From NCBI GenBank assembly GCA_019752635.1, contig JAIELX010000073.1:1-64000 (forward strand): a stretch of DNA of 64,000 bases. Reading direction: 5' to 3'. The position numbers were made by a program, and so were the translations under genes. How positions within the stretch are numbered: position 1 is the first letter of the stretch; each line of letters starts with the position of its first letter. This DNA is from Candidatus Obscuribacterales bacterium (GTDB taxonomy: Bacteria; Cyanobacteriota; Vampirovibrionia; Obscuribacterales; Obscuribacteraceae). Under the pieces are notes generated by a model. It saw only the letters and a list, made by a program, of their open reading frames with translations, had not been told where the DNA came from and ran no database searches. Shown in pieces: positions 8,733 to 17,809 of the stretch.

Positions 8733-11008
8733 TGTCTGAGTCCGGTCGTAAAGAGCAGAACGATGTTGCTTCAGCGAATTCAGCTAACGGTGGAGAGTCG
8801 GACACTGGTGGTGGCGTTAAATTAGTCGTGACAACAGGTGAAGAAACCGAACCTGTTCCGGAGGTGTCCACTGCGATTGGCTCTGACTCACCCGCGAAAG
8901 TGTTAGCGGCACTTGATTCGTCCATTCCTGGTCAGGCGAGTTCACTACCCTCAATAGTCGGCTCTTTCACCCTGGACACGACTGCTACTGTCAAAGAGAA
9001 GGTGAGGTCGTTTTCTGAACGCAACAGCGTTCATGTCATGGCGATACTTGGCGGGATGTTGTTTGCCTGTTGGATGTCGTTTGGAGGGCTCGCTTCAGTC
9101 GGCGTGATTCTTCTGCTGTGCGGATTGATCTTGCTGACCAAATTGACAAAATTGAGCAATCGGTGCGAGCTAAATGTTGGAGAGAAACTCAACATCTCAC
9201 TTGTGGATTTGCTCGGCAAGAGCACTTTATCCGTGTCACGTCGTCAGGTAAAGGCTGTACGCGAGGGGGCAGACTCCTTTATTATAGAATTGGAATCCGA
9301 TTTTTTGAATGTGGCTCAAAAAGCGGTGTTTAACTCACTGTTCCAAGCGCGCTCGAATCCGTCCGTGCTTCGAATTCCATTCGATGGCATGGTGTCTGAA
9401 TCGCAAAGAGACGCAATCAAGGCTGCGCTTAGTTTGTTTATGGGCAGTGCCGTTGAGAAAGCTGTGGTACCTGTTGATAAATTTGCCGCACCAATTCCCG
9501 TTGATGACGGTATCACAAGAGTCATGTACAGTCCCAACAAAGTTGCTCGCGACAATGCAGCTAAGTGGATGAGGAAGAACAACTGGAAAGTCAGTTCGCT
9601 TTTGTTTGCGGCAGGACTGGCAATTACTCTCGCGCTCGGAATCAGTCAGACGTTTGTCGTTCTGATGACCATCGGGCTGGTGTGTTTTCTAGCGGCGCTG
9701 CATGAACGTGAGAAGCCTCAATACCTCGGCTTCTCCGCCGATGGCATTGCATTTATGTGGAATCGCAAATCTGGTGAAACGAAGACGCATACCATTCCCT
9801 GGGAATGCCTCTCTCATGTCACTACATTTTGTTCTACCGGACGAAAGCAGTTTGACACCATGATCGATTTTCGTTTGATGGAGGAGAAACTTCCTGCGCC
9901 GCAACGAATGACCTTTCGTATGATGTTGCCGGAGTATTTTCATGATAACCCCATGAAGCTGCGGCTGCGCACAGGTGGATTGGAAGGTCCGGATGCTCGC
10001 CACAATCTGTTGGAGGCGATTCGCAAATACGTTCCTTCCGACCGAGTTGATTCTGAAGTCTTCAAAGTTTTGAACCCGACTGATCCGGAAAGCTATACAA
10101 CTTTGTGGCTGGAGACTCTCGGCAATGCTCCTCGTCGCTTCGCCGAGGGACACTTGCCTACCGGACACATGTTGGACAACGGCCGATTCGAAATCATTCG
10201 CCTGCTTGGGGCGGGCGGGCAAGCGACCGCGTATCTTGCTAATGAAAAATTTGATGCTGATGGTCAGCCGCTGCAAGACAAAGTAATAGTATTGAAGGAG
10301 TTCATTCTTCCGTCTCACGCCGGTGCTGAACTCAGTTCGCGCTCCCTGGAACACATCAAGCGTGAGCATGAACTGATCAAGCGTATTCATAACGAACAGG
10401 TCGTTGAGTATTACGGATTATTTGTTGAGGACCATCGCGCGTATCTCATTCTTGAACACATAGACGGTCCCTCATTACGTGATTACGTCGTTGAGCATGG
10501 ACCGCTCTCTCGTGAGATGGTGCTTGATTTGGCGCTTCAGATGACAGAAATTCTTGCTCATTTGCATAACCAGTCACCGCCGGTGGTTCATCGCGATTTT
10601 ACTCCCGAGAATTTACTGTTGGAGAAAAGTGGTAAGTTGAAGCTGATTGACTTTAACGTGGCTCAGGAGTTGGAGACGAACGCGACGCGAACAATCGTCG
10701 GCAAACACTCATACATTCCACCGGAACAGTTCCGTGGAAAGCCTTTACCCCAAAGCGATATTGATGCCATGGGCGCCGGCTTGTATTTCCTTCTCACTGG
10801 AGAGGAGCCGGACCCGATAAGTGTTTCGCATCCGATCTTGAAGCGGTCCGAAACTGGAGGGGAACTTGATGAACTGGTTGCGCGCGCAACCCAGACCGAC
10901 TTGACTAAGCGTTTCGGACGAGCCGAAGACATCAAAGAGGCTATACAGCGGATATTGTCGAGCGAAGCGCCGAAAGTAGACTCATCGGAGTCACCTTCAG
11001 CGATATAA
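8732..11008 (+). CDS. Membrane-anchored Ser/Thr kinase-like protein with DFN in place of DFG
   Basis: 758 residues, start overlapping the stop of the preceding kinase (TAATG). Hydrophobic segments near ~101-137 and ~288-324 probably give several membrane passes. The kinase domain starts near residue 480: glycine loop LGAGGQATAYLA, Lys in VIVLKEF, catalytic HRDFTPEN at 620-627 (Thr624 for Lys), and IDFNVAQ with Asn642 where the DFG glycine belongs; Asp640 is kept. The activation segment ends in IPPEQFRGK, close to the neighbour's SPEQFRGK, so the two kinases are paralogues. The Ser/Thr-rich N-terminal ~90 residues are probably disordered. It could be an active kinase with a modified loop or a partner that regulates its neighbour. 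Confidence 0.88.
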   Translation: MSESGRKEQNDVASANSANGGESDTGGGVKLVVTTGEETEPVPEVSTAIGSDSPAKVLAALDSSIPGQASSLPSIVGSFTLDTTATVKEKVRSFSERNSVHVMAILGGMLFACWMSFGGLASVGVILLLCGLILLTKLTKLSNRCELNVGEKLNISLVDLLGKSTLSVSRRQVKAVREGADSFIIELESDFLNVAQKAVFNSLFQARSNPSVLRIPFDGMVSESQRDAIKAALSLFMGSAVEKAVVPVDKFAAPIPVDDGITRVMYSPNKVARDNAAKWMRKNNWKVSSLLFAAGLAITLALGISQTFVVLMTIGLVCFLAALHEREKPQYLGFSADGIAFMWNRKSGETKTHTIPWECLSHVTTFCSTGRKQFDTMIDFRLMEEKLPAPQRMTFRMMLPEYFHDNPMKLRLRTGGLEGPDARHNLLEAIRKYVPSDRVDSEVFKVLNPTDPESYTTLWLETLGNAPRRFAEGHLPTGHMLDNGRFEIIRLLGAGGQATAYLANEKFDADGQPLQDKVIVLKEFILPSHAGAELSSRSLEHIKREHELIKRIHNEQVVEYYGLFVEDHRAYLILEHIDGPSLRDYVVEHGPLSREMVLDLALQMTEILAHLHNQSPPVVHRDFTPENLLLEKSGKLKLIDFNVAQELETNATRTIVGKHSYIPPEQFRGKPLPQSDIDAMGAGLYFLLTGEEPDPISVSHPILKRSETGGELDELVARATQTDLTKRFGRAEDIKEAIQRILSSEAPKVDSSESPSAI

Positions 11009-11047
11009 TTCTCCGCGTTGCCTAGATCGTGAGCGAGGAAAATTACT

Positions 11048-12145
11048 TTGCGATTTTGTTTTGCTTCAACGAGATTACGGACTGCCATTACTCTCGTTGC
11101 GTTATTGGCTAGTTGCTTCGGAACGCCCACTACATCGTCAGTTCTGGCGCAGGTTGAGAACCCTAGCTTCGATTCGGGAGTTTCCGCAATGGAGCGCGGC
11201 GATTACAACGTTGCCATCAACAATTTTGATGAGGTGATAGGTGCTCAAGAAACGAATGCAAATGCGTTTTTCAAACGAGGTCAGTGTTTCTTCAATTTGA
11301 AGAACTATGCACTTGCGGTAGCCGACCTTAGCGCAGCTATCGACTTGAACGCCAAAAATGCAAACTACTACATGTGGCGCGGTAAGGCATACGCGAAGCA
11401 AGGGAAGCATGACAATGCCATTCGCGACTTTCAAGCTGCATTGCGATTGAAACCTGGCTTGGTGGAAGCGGTCGAAGAGCAAGGGGATAGTTACAGCAGC
11501 ACCGGCGACCATGCTAGAGCGACGTCTTCTTACGACAAGGCACTTGAGCTTGGCGGTGAGTCTGCCGGATTGCTGGTGAAACGCGGACGCGCATTGAACC
11601 AGCAGGGACTCCGTGAACGCTCATTGAGCGACTTCGATCGGGCGGTAGAACTGGCACCGGAAAACGGCGTTGCCTACTTTAATCGAGGCGTGGTTTACAA
11701 CGGTCTTCACCGACCCGAGGATGCAGTAAAGGATTTCAACGTCGCAGTAAAGCTTGATCCCAAAGATCCCGAATCATACTTTGAGCGTGGCCGTGCGTAT
11801 GCTGGAATGAAGGATCCCAAGCAGGCGATTCATGACTACACCGAAGCCTTGCAGATTTACACTCGCAATCCGCAGTACTTTTACCAGAGAGCCCGAGCTT
11901 GGCAGCAGTTGGGTGAATACGACAAGGCACTCGGTGACTATCAGGACGCAATCAATTACGCCCCGGACGAGCGCGTCGCCTCCCGATACTATCTGGCCCG
12001 AGGTTACTGTTATCACCAAATGGGAAAGTCGGTGCTGGCGCGGGCTGATATCAATAACGCCACCAGGATCAATACCGCCTTACCCCGGAAGATTCGCTTT
12101 GAAGACGGAGATCCAGGCGAACAGGATGCAACGAATCAAAGGTAG
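11048..12145 (+). CDS. Exported TPR-repeat protein
   Basis: 365 residues from TTG 11048, supported by GAGGAA 9 nt upstream. A signal peptide is visible (basic start, hydrophobic core TLVALLASCFG, likely cut near VLA-Q). The rest is about eight or nine TPR units, each with the pattern A-x-x-x-RG-x-A-x-x-x-x-G-x-x-x-x-A-I-x-D-F-x-x-A-L-x-L. TPR solenoids bind other proteins. It follows the kinase pair by 39 bp and is probably part of the same operon, perhaps reading extracytoplasmic partners of the kinase ectodomains (inference). Confidence 0.88.
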   Translation: MRFCFASTRLRTAITLVALLASCFGTPTTSSVLAQVENPSFDSGVSAMERGDYNVAINNFDEVIGAQETNANAFFKRGQCFFNLKNYALAVADLSAAIDLNAKNANYYMWRGKAYAKQGKHDNAIRDFQAALRLKPGLVEAVEEQGDSYSSTGDHARATSSYDKALELGGESAGLLVKRGRALNQQGLRERSLSDFDRAVELAPENGVAYFNRGVVYNGLHRPEDAVKDFNVAVKLDPKDPESYFERGRAYAGMKDPKQAIHDYTEALQIYTRNPQYFYQRARAWQQLGEYDKALGDYQDAINYAPDERVASRYYLARGYCYHQMGKSVLARADINNATRINTALPRKIRFEDGDPGEQDATNQR

Positions 12146-12238
12146 CTGAAATCATTATTGTTTGTTGCAGTTTCGGTCCAGGCTGGTCCTTCGGATGAAT
12201 TTTCAGGCATACCTTCTCTGGCATCTGCGTGATTTTGA

Positions 12239-13111
12239 ATGCAAGAAAACGAGCGAAAGGAATTAGATGCAAAAACCGTGCTGCTAATTGAGCAGACGGA
12301 CGAGTCTCTGCGCAAAATGGAGAAAACGCTTGGACCAGACCACCCCGTTGTGGGCAAACTTCTGGACACGTATGCAAGGCTTTTGCGTCAGAACAACCAT
12401 CGAGTCTTGGACGCAATAAACATGGAAGCACGTGCGAAGGCCATTCGAGCCAAGCACAATCAGGAAGAGGCCGATGCGCAGGCTAAGGTTTTTTCGGGCG
12501 TTGCGGACGCACAGAAGCCCAAGCCGCGATCCCCACTTTCAGCAGGTAGGCTGAAGTTGTTTCTCTGGGTAATTGTAGCCGTTCTTGTAGGCACAGTAAC
12601 AGTATCAGGGATGCGTACCGCGAAGACAGTCGGGAAGCATGACGCGAAGACCAAAACCTTGAAGTCTTCCAATTTGAAGAAAACAGCAGAGTCTAGTCAA
12701 GTTGGACCCGGCGATTCCTTGACCGAAGCGCAAGGTCAGGCGACGACAGAAGCAGAAGCTCCGGTAGAGGTGCCTGTGGAGCAATCTAGACCTGCTGCGG
12801 TGGAACCCATCGGCGAAGATACGGACGACATAAAAGAAGAGATAGCTCAGTTGGCTAAGCACGGGCGAGAGTATGCCGAGGCCGGCAACACCGCTGATGC
12901 TGAGGAATCATTCAAGACTGCCATTACTATTGCAACTCAAGCATCGAGGAATGGTCGACCGTTCGCTTCGGAAGAGTTGGTTCTGGTTTTTGATCAATAT
13001 GCGACGATTCTGGAGTCAAGGGGAGCTAACGAGAAGGCTACGGTAATGCGCAATAACGCCAAAGGGGTCCAACGGATTTTGGAACAACGTGCCGCGGCCA
13101 GTCAGCAGTAG
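12239..13111 (+). CDS. Single-pass membrane protein with TPR-like C-terminus
   Basis: 290 residues. The N-terminal ~90 residues are charged and helical with one TPR-like turn (LGPDHPVVGKLLDTYARLLR, a pattern seen in kinesin-light-chain-type TPRs). One membrane segment lies at ~106-124 (LKLFLWVIVAVLVGTVTV). A Ser/Glu/Pro-rich linker (~130-195) leads to a second helical pair (IAQLAKHGREYAEAGNTADA). Last gene of the 3.1-13.1 kb + strand run. No strong ribosome site precedes ATG 12239. Function unknown; scaffold role beside the kinases is inference. Confidence 0.75.
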   Translation: MQENERKELDAKTVLLIEQTDESLRKMEKTLGPDHPVVGKLLDTYARLLRQNNHRVLDAINMEARAKAIRAKHNQEEADAQAKVFSGVADAQKPKPRSPLSAGRLKLFLWVIVAVLVGTVTVSGMRTAKTVGKHDAKTKTLKSSNLKKTAESSQVGPGDSLTEAQGQATTEAEAPVEVPVEQSRPAAVEPIGEDTDDIKEEIAQLAKHGREYAEAGNTADAEESFKTAITIATQASRNGRPFASEELVLVFDQYATILESRGANEKATVMRNNAKGVQRILEQRAAASQQ

Positions 13112-13154
13112 TCTGAAGTAGCCCGCATCTCCACTTGAGGGACGGGGCGTGTTG

Positions 13155-14729
13155 TTAGTCGATGGTGCTCTTCGGTACCTGTGAGTGTTCCGCCAGAGGT
13201 TTTCCTGTCATCATTAGCCAGTACACTAGACCGGCTAGAAACAGTCCGACAAACCAGGCATAGTCGTATACCGGACGCAACTCGGGAATTACCAGACCGC
13301 ACCAGGCGCCTGCGCAACCGACAATGGTAGCAATTACGGCCGCCATGTTCCAGCCATTTGTGTAGCTGTAAACTGAGTTTTGCGTGACATACAAATCAGG
13401 CAACACCAGTTTGGTTTTGCGAATTATCCAATAGTCAACTATCAGTACTCCGGCAATGGAGCCAAGTCCGCCCGAATAGCCCAAAAGCCACCCGATTATG
13501 TACCCTTTGGGATCAGCCACCAGTAACCAGGGGCACATAAGAACGCCAATGATGCCGGTAATCAGCCCTCCTCGCTGAAAGGAAATGTACTTCGGAAAGC
13601 AGTTTGCAAAATCGTTGGCCGGGGAAACTGCATTTGCCGCGATATTTACTGCCAGCGTTGCGATGGCTACCGTGAGCATCGCGATAGCGACCACCCAGCC
13701 ATCCTTGAACCGTCCAATGAGTTGGATTGGATCCCACAGTTCTTTGGCGGGTGCATCTGGATAGACGACAATTGCTGCTGATGTAATCAGAACACTCATG
13801 GCCGAGAAAACTGTCATTGCCATTGGTAATGCAACTGCTTGACCAATAGTTTGATCTCTTTGGCTACGCCCGAACCTTGTGAAGTCAGGCATGTTGAGTG
13901 AAAGAGTTGCCCAAAAACCAATCATTGCTGTCAATGATGGAAAAAATACCGGGAGGAATTCATGCAATGTCGGGTATTTGCCGGTCTCTTTGAGCAGTCC
14001 GCCGAATCCGTTAGCAGCATTGAAGAACCAGACGACCAGTAGCGCGGTCATCAGTAACACGATGGGCGCGGCAATGCTCTGCACTCGCTTAACTAGTTCC
14101 ATTCCCTTGAAAATAACCAGAATGTTCAGTGCCCAAAAAACTGCAAAAGAGAGCCATTCTGTCGCAGTGTGTTCCACGACCGGTGCCCCGGGAATGGCGT
14201 TCCACGGTGGACCAACTACCGGCCCGCCGAGCATGGTGTGCCAAGCCGGACCTACTAATGCGATCATGAATTTGTGTAGGGCTTGTCCGCCAATCCAGGC
14301 CTGAATCCCGAACCAGCCGCAGGCAACAATTGCACGCATGAGAGCCGGTAGATTCGACCCGATTGTTCCGTAACTGGCACGTGCGAAAACAGGAAACGGG
14401 ATACCGTATTTGGTGCCGGGGTGGGAATTTAGTAAAATTGGAGCTAGCACAATTATGTTGCCCAGCATGATGGTGAATATGGCTTGAGCCCAGTTCATAC
14501 CGCTGGCAATGAGTCCTGACGAAAGTTGGTACGTAGGGATGCAGGCCGACATGCTTGCCCACAGCGCCGCGAAGTTGTAAGCGCTCCAGTTTCTTTGAGC
14601 TACAGGAACCGGCGCCAGGTCGTGATTGTAGAGCGGGCTACCTTGGAGCGAATCGGCATTCTCCAGTTCGACTCTTCCATCTGGAAGCGTTGTCACTGAT
14701 GGAATTCCAGCAACACCCGAATCGCTCAT
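13155..14729 (-). CDS. NCS1-family nucleobase/hydantoin/allantoin permease
   Basis: 524 residues, a usual length for NCS1 symporters, with about twelve hydrophobic segments. Family marks: HDLAPVPVAQRNWSAYNFAALW near residues 36-57, the substrate-site motif GWFGIQAWIGG at 138-148 (Trp139 matches the stacking tryptophan of Mhp1), N-M-P-DFTRFG in the middle, and NxxSPANDFAN later. These carriers bring in uracil, purines, hydantoins, allantoin or thiamine with Na+ or H+; the sequence does not settle which. The start has an excellent site (TCCTCCT on the + strand at 14736-14742, i.e. AGGAGGA, 6 nt before ATG). Monocistronic. Confidence 0.92.
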   Translation of the reverse strand: MSDSGVAGIPSVTTLPDGRVELENADSLQGSPLYNHDLAPVPVAQRNWSAYNFAALWASMSACIPTYQLSSGLIASGMNWAQAIFTIMLGNIIVLAPILLNSHPGTKYGIPFPVFARASYGTIGSNLPALMRAIVACGWFGIQAWIGGQALHKFMIALVGPAWHTMLGGPVVGPPWNAIPGAPVVEHTATEWLSFAVFWALNILVIFKGMELVKRVQSIAAPIVLLMTALLVVWFFNAANGFGGLLKETGKYPTLHEFLPVFFPSLTAMIGFWATLSLNMPDFTRFGRSQRDQTIGQAVALPMAMTVFSAMSVLITSAAIVVYPDAPAKELWDPIQLIGRFKDGWVVAIAMLTVAIATLAVNIAANAVSPANDFANCFPKYISFQRGGLITGIIGVLMCPWLLVADPKGYIIGWLLGYSGGLGSIAGVLIVDYWIIRKTKLVLPDLYVTQNSVYSYTNGWNMAAVIATIVGCAGAWCGLVIPELRPVYDYAWFVGLFLAGLVYWLMMTGKPLAEHSQVPKSTID

Positions 14730-15148
14730 TCAACTTCCTCCTTCATCGGACTTAAGGTGGTGATTCGCCAGGTGCTGCATTGCGGGAGCATCGCTATGTG
14801 AAAACAACCGGTTTAATGTGGCACGGCGGCAATCATAGCCGAGTTCGCGGTTCCGGAACAGGAGCCTGAAATACAGGGCGGTAGAAGCTTTTGAAGTGAC
14901 GGGATGCAAAGGGCCGTTTGTACTAACTTCTTGATTAAACGGTGTTTGTTGCCGACTGAGGTGTCGTCGCCAGCGATCGCCCTTCCCATGGGGTACTTCG
15001 GTGGAGGTTTTGCCGGAGATTTGAGGGTCCAAGATAAAATTGCGTTGTAAAGCGTTGCTGCGGGCTAGTCTCGGAATTAGGATGTTAGGTGCGTTCAGTG
15101 TGCGCATTAGTCGTTTTCGCATTTTCAAATCAGCAGGTTTGAGTCATC
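14730..15148. other. Intergenic region upstream of the NCS1 permease (419 bp)
   Basis: Divergent region between the permease and the small membrane protein. It must carry the permease promoter. One GCGATCGC octamer occurs at 14973-14980. No RNA gene and no convincing coding frame seen. Confidence 0.5.
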
Positions 15149-15310
15149 ATGGGTACCGGGTTAGGGATCTTCTGGATTGATTGGATGTGCAAGCCTTTTC
15201 TCAAAGGTTTGATGAAACAGCCTGAGCTGATTGTTCTGCTTATTTGCTGCATCTACGGCTACATCGCATACAAGCTTGTGAAAACAGCGTATCTGTCAGA
15301 TATGCATTAA
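15149..15310 (+). CDS. Small membrane protein, 53 residues
   Basis: ATG 15149 to TAA 15308-15310 encodes 53 residues, below common gene-calling limits. The first half is amphipathic with Trp (FWIDWMCKPFLKG); residues ~26-44 form a clear membrane segment (PELIVLLICCIYGYIAYKLV), with Lys on the far side. The composition is that of a real membrane miniprotein rather than chance. No strong ribosome site (GGTTTGAG about 6 nt before ATG is the best). Its neighbour, 305 bp away, is the convergent KaiB-like gene. Function unknown. Confidence 0.5.
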   Translation: MGTGLGIFWIDWMCKPFLKGLMKQPELIVLLICCIYGYIAYKLVKTAYLSDMH

Positions 15311-15615
15311 TTTTTCCGAAATCAGCCCGTTAATAGGTTGCTTCCGGCGGCTTCGTCCATTGTGCAGTGCGCTTCCCTGACAGAGACCCGCGGTAATGCA
15401 GTCTGTGTAGACCGGTTAGGTCGGGCTTCAGTAAAACACACTGGAACGGGGGCTTGCTCCGAGTTCCCTGTATTCGCCATTAATACCGCTGTTAGAACCC
15501 CGAGGAGTGAAGACTAAACAGGGGCTTTCGCGAGGTTGAAGCGGTCTGTGTCGGCGGTTTTATGTCCGCTGGATGGCGCCACTGACGATTAGAATTCTGC
15601 TCAAGGAAACTGCTC
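15311..15615. other. Intergenic region with hairpins (305 bp)
   Basis: Convergent gap between the 53-residue protein and the KaiB-like gene. It contains a hairpin with outer arms GGAAC and GTTCC around 15443-15467, and a second pairing CCCC/GGGG around 15498-15524. Could hold terminators for both genes or a small RNA. I could not match it to a known RNA family. Confidence 0.4.
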
Positions 15616-15879
15616 TTAAGTCAGTCCGAGGACCTCTCTAGCTCTTGCGTGATCTTTGAGATCGCCAGCGTATTGTTTCAGACCCGAATCGCCGATTAAC
15701 GTGACCACCGGAGTTTGAGTTATTCCGGCTTCCAAAGCCAGTTCGCGGTCATTCATTACATCGATGATTGTCAGTTCGTAGTCGGTGTACTCCCAGAGTT
15801 CCAGAATTTTGTATAGCTCGGCAAGCGCTTTTCCAGAGTCTTTCGATGTGACATAGAGTGCAAGAAAGAATTTTGGCAT
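15616..15879 (-). CDS. KaiB-domain protein
   Basis: 87 residues, slightly shorter than cyanobacterial KaiB (~100). The thioredoxin-like KaiB pattern is clear: F-F-L-A-LYVTSKDSGKALAELYKILE, then YELTIIDVMNDRELALEAGI-TQTPVVTLI, then GDLKD and a final LGL. In cyanobacteria KaiB binds KaiC and the kinase SasA to run the circadian oscillator. No kaiA, kaiC or sasA is in this window, so it is either an orphan member or works with distant partners; KaiB homologues outside Cyanobacteria have been linked to stress resistance. Start has only a weak ribosome site. Confidence 0.85.
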   Translation of the reverse strand: MPKFFLALYVTSKDSGKALAELYKILELWEYTDYELTIIDVMNDRELALEAGITQTPVVTLIGDSGLKQYAGDLKDHARAREVLGLT

Positions 15880-16063
15880 TGAACCCGGTCCCCTAGTGAG
15901 GAAATGCTACCAATTAGTTGCATGCGGGAAACGGTAACAATGCCTATCGGAAACCACAGATTCGGATATGGTGCAAACCTTTATGAAAGGTTGTCGCAAG
16001 CTAACTGCTATATTTTGTGACCTAAGTTTCTGCGATTCTTTGTGGCATAGTCGCGAATTTTCG

Positions 16064-16089
16064 GTCACCAATTCACTAGATTTGGTGAC
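16064..16089. repeat. 8-bp inverted repeat with TCACTAGAT loop
   Basis: GTCACCAA (16064-16071) and TTGGTGAC (16082-16089) are perfect arms around a 10-nt loop. It lies between the KaiB-like and thioredoxin-like genes. The loop plus inner arm (TCACTAGATTT, then TGACAT) recurs in the larger inverted repeat at 18721-18768. Confidence 0.7.
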
Positions 16090-16143
16090 ATGGATTTTGG
16101 CTGTGTGTCGGCGTAATTGCGAAGGTGCGGTCACCAGACTTCA

Positions 16144-16752
16144 TCAACGTGAGGAAGGTTCACGACGAGCCGGTCTTAGTCGACTTATTCCTGCTTTGCG
16201 AACAGTGATCGGATTGTGCCGTTGGACCTGTTTGCGCGTAGCGACAGTGGGGGAACCCTTTACACCGATTCCGACACCAATAGCTTTCTTGGGTACAATT
16301 CGTTCTATCTGCCTCACCAATATTTCTTCCTGCTGCTTTTGGCAGCTACCGATCGCATAACAGACTACTTCCTCTCGCGAATTCAAGAATACCAGTGCTG
16401 GAATCGGACAAATCTCATACTGCTTCGCCAGCTTCGCATTTGCAGGATCGTCCACATCGCAGGACACCCATTCAATCTCGTTACCGTAACGCCTTTTTAG
16501 AGTGTCGAGCGTTGGTTTCATCTGTTTACAGGGTTCGCACCAAGTTGCATAGAACTCCAGTATTTTTGGCCGATCGTCTCGCTTGGGTGCGTCGTCGAGG
16601 TAGTCGGAAAATTCGCGAAATTTCCGACCGACAGGTGGATTTGGGTGCGCAGAAACAACAGCTGGCAAATCTATAGCAAGGGCCGGTGATCCAGCAGCGA
16701 AACATTGCCAAAGCAATGCCGCCGGCGCGACGAGAGCAGCAATCCGGTGCAT
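16144..16752 (-). CDS. Exported thioredoxin-like protein
   Basis: 202 residues. An N-terminal signal peptide (hydrophobic run with cut near ALA at ~26) precedes a thioredoxin fold with the redox site WCEPC (Cys72, Cys75) and the cis-proline loop CPIPALVFL (Pro118), which carries an extra Cys115. The last ~35 residues are basic and outside the fold. Such proteins reduce or shuffle disulfides in the periplasm, or act in cytochrome c maturation. Neighbours do not indicate a specific partner. Oxidoreductase role is confident, substrate is not. Confidence 0.88.
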   Translation of the reverse strand: MHRIAALVAPAALLWQCFAAGSPALAIDLPAVVSAHPNPPVGRKFREFSDYLDDAPKRDDRPKILEFYATWCEPCKQMKPTLDTLKRRYGNEIEWVSCDVDDPANAKLAKQYEICPIPALVFLNSREEVVCYAIGSCQKQQEEILVRQIERIVPKKAIGVGIGVKGSPTVATRKQVQRHNPITVRKAGISRLRPARREPSSR

Positions 16753-17132
16753 CTGTTGTGTCTCACGAGAGTGGAGAAGCGACTCTTATACTGTACGACT
16801 GCTATGTTGACTGCATGTAAAGAGATCGTTCGCAGTGCGTAACGCTTCGCTCAGCCATTCGTAAGTCAACGGTGGAGGCAGCGTACAACCACCGTTCCGT
16901 CTTCGCGCCATCGGCTTCAGGGCTAGTTCGTTGCGCTTGCCCGCTCCCGGACGTTCAACCACGACCGGTTTGTGGTCCGAGCCGATGGACGGCCCAAGAT
17001 GACGATCGCGTACCGACACGGATGGACCAGCGCGCACATGGTCTATTGGTATCAGCGGTGGTATTGGTACCAGATTACAGACTCTGCCGATTCGCGCCGG
17101 CTATGCTCAGGTGCTTCATCAGTGAAGCGCGT
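16753..17132. other. Intergenic region (380 bp)
   Basis: Between the thioredoxin-like and rhodanese genes (both minus strand). Short open frames exist on both strands, but none has a ribosome site or recognisable composition. The sequence is GC rich with many short inverted repeats. Nothing else supported. Confidence 0.4.
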
Positions 17133-17528
17133 TTAGGAACAGTGCGAATGTTCTTTTGTCGGGCGTGCTTCCGGCAAATTCAAAACGCGCCATTCTCGGA
17201 TGCCACCAGCCATAGATAGAACATTGGTGTAGCCCATCTTCTGAATGTTGTCGGCGGCAAGCGCCGAGCGAAATCCGCCACCGCAGTAGAGAATGACCAG
17301 GTCGTTTTTATTCGGTATCAATTTTTCGACATCCCGTTCCATGACGCCTCGTCCGATGTGGATGGCGCCGGCTGCGTAGCCTTGCTCCCACTCATTGTCC
17401 TCGCGCACATCAACAAAGTGAAACGGTACCTTCTTTGTTTGTCGTTCAATCACTTCCTGTGGAGTCGTTTCTTTGACCCTGGTTTTCGCTTCGTCGACTA
17501 ATCTGACAAATGCTTCGGAATGACTCAT
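17133..17528 (-). CDS. Rhodanese-like sulfurtransferase
   Basis: 131 residues from the ATG at 17526-17528; the frame extends further upstream but residues before MSHSEAF do not fit the family. Single rhodanese domain: VDVRE (40-43), A-IHIGRG, the active loop YCGGGFRS with Cys82, and NVLSMAGGIREW. Rhodaneses move sulfane sulfur from donors such as thiosulfate to thiol acceptors. The catalytic Cys is present, so activity is likely. The C-terminus ends in His/Cys (EHSHCS), which is unusual and might bind metal (inference). Confidence 0.88.
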   Translation of the reverse strand: MSHSEAFVRLVDEAKTRVKETTPQEVIERQTKKVPFHFVDVREDNEWEQGYAAGAIHIGRGVMERDVEKLIPNKNDLVILYCGGGFRSALAADNIQKMGYTNVLSMAGGIREWRVLNLPEARPTKEHSHCS

Positions 17529-17809
17529 ACCTGCCCACCACCATCTAGTGAAAAACCGGACTATTATAAGCCGTTCGTCGAGAGGTAAGGGGCGCTTGAT
17601 ATGTTGAGGCTCTGTTACCTTGGACCGGGGCACAGTGAAGGCTTGTTAGAAGTTTCGGAAAAATTTGACAAGCTTTCACGTTGATAGGGGCCCGACGCTC
17701 TCGGGTTGACTCATGTTGAGGCAGAATTGCTATGGAATCCTGAGATTAAGCCAAGAAGCTTCTCAAGAGCGGTAGCATTTAGTGACATAGCACTGTGCAG
17801 GTAAGAGTG

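Noticed and set aside
14973..14980. GCGATCGC octamer (HIP1) as a sign of cyanobacterial origin
   Set aside because: Only one copy noticed, whereas HIP1 is very abundant in genomes where it matters.
14730..15128. 132-residue minus-strand frame upstream of the NCS1 permease
   Set aside because: Arg/Ser/His-rich composition, no ribosome site and no family pattern; it runs into the permease ribosome site region.
16872..17219. Plus-strand frames over the gap and start of the rhodanese region
   Set aside because: No ribosome site, and the right half is antisense to the rhodanese gene.
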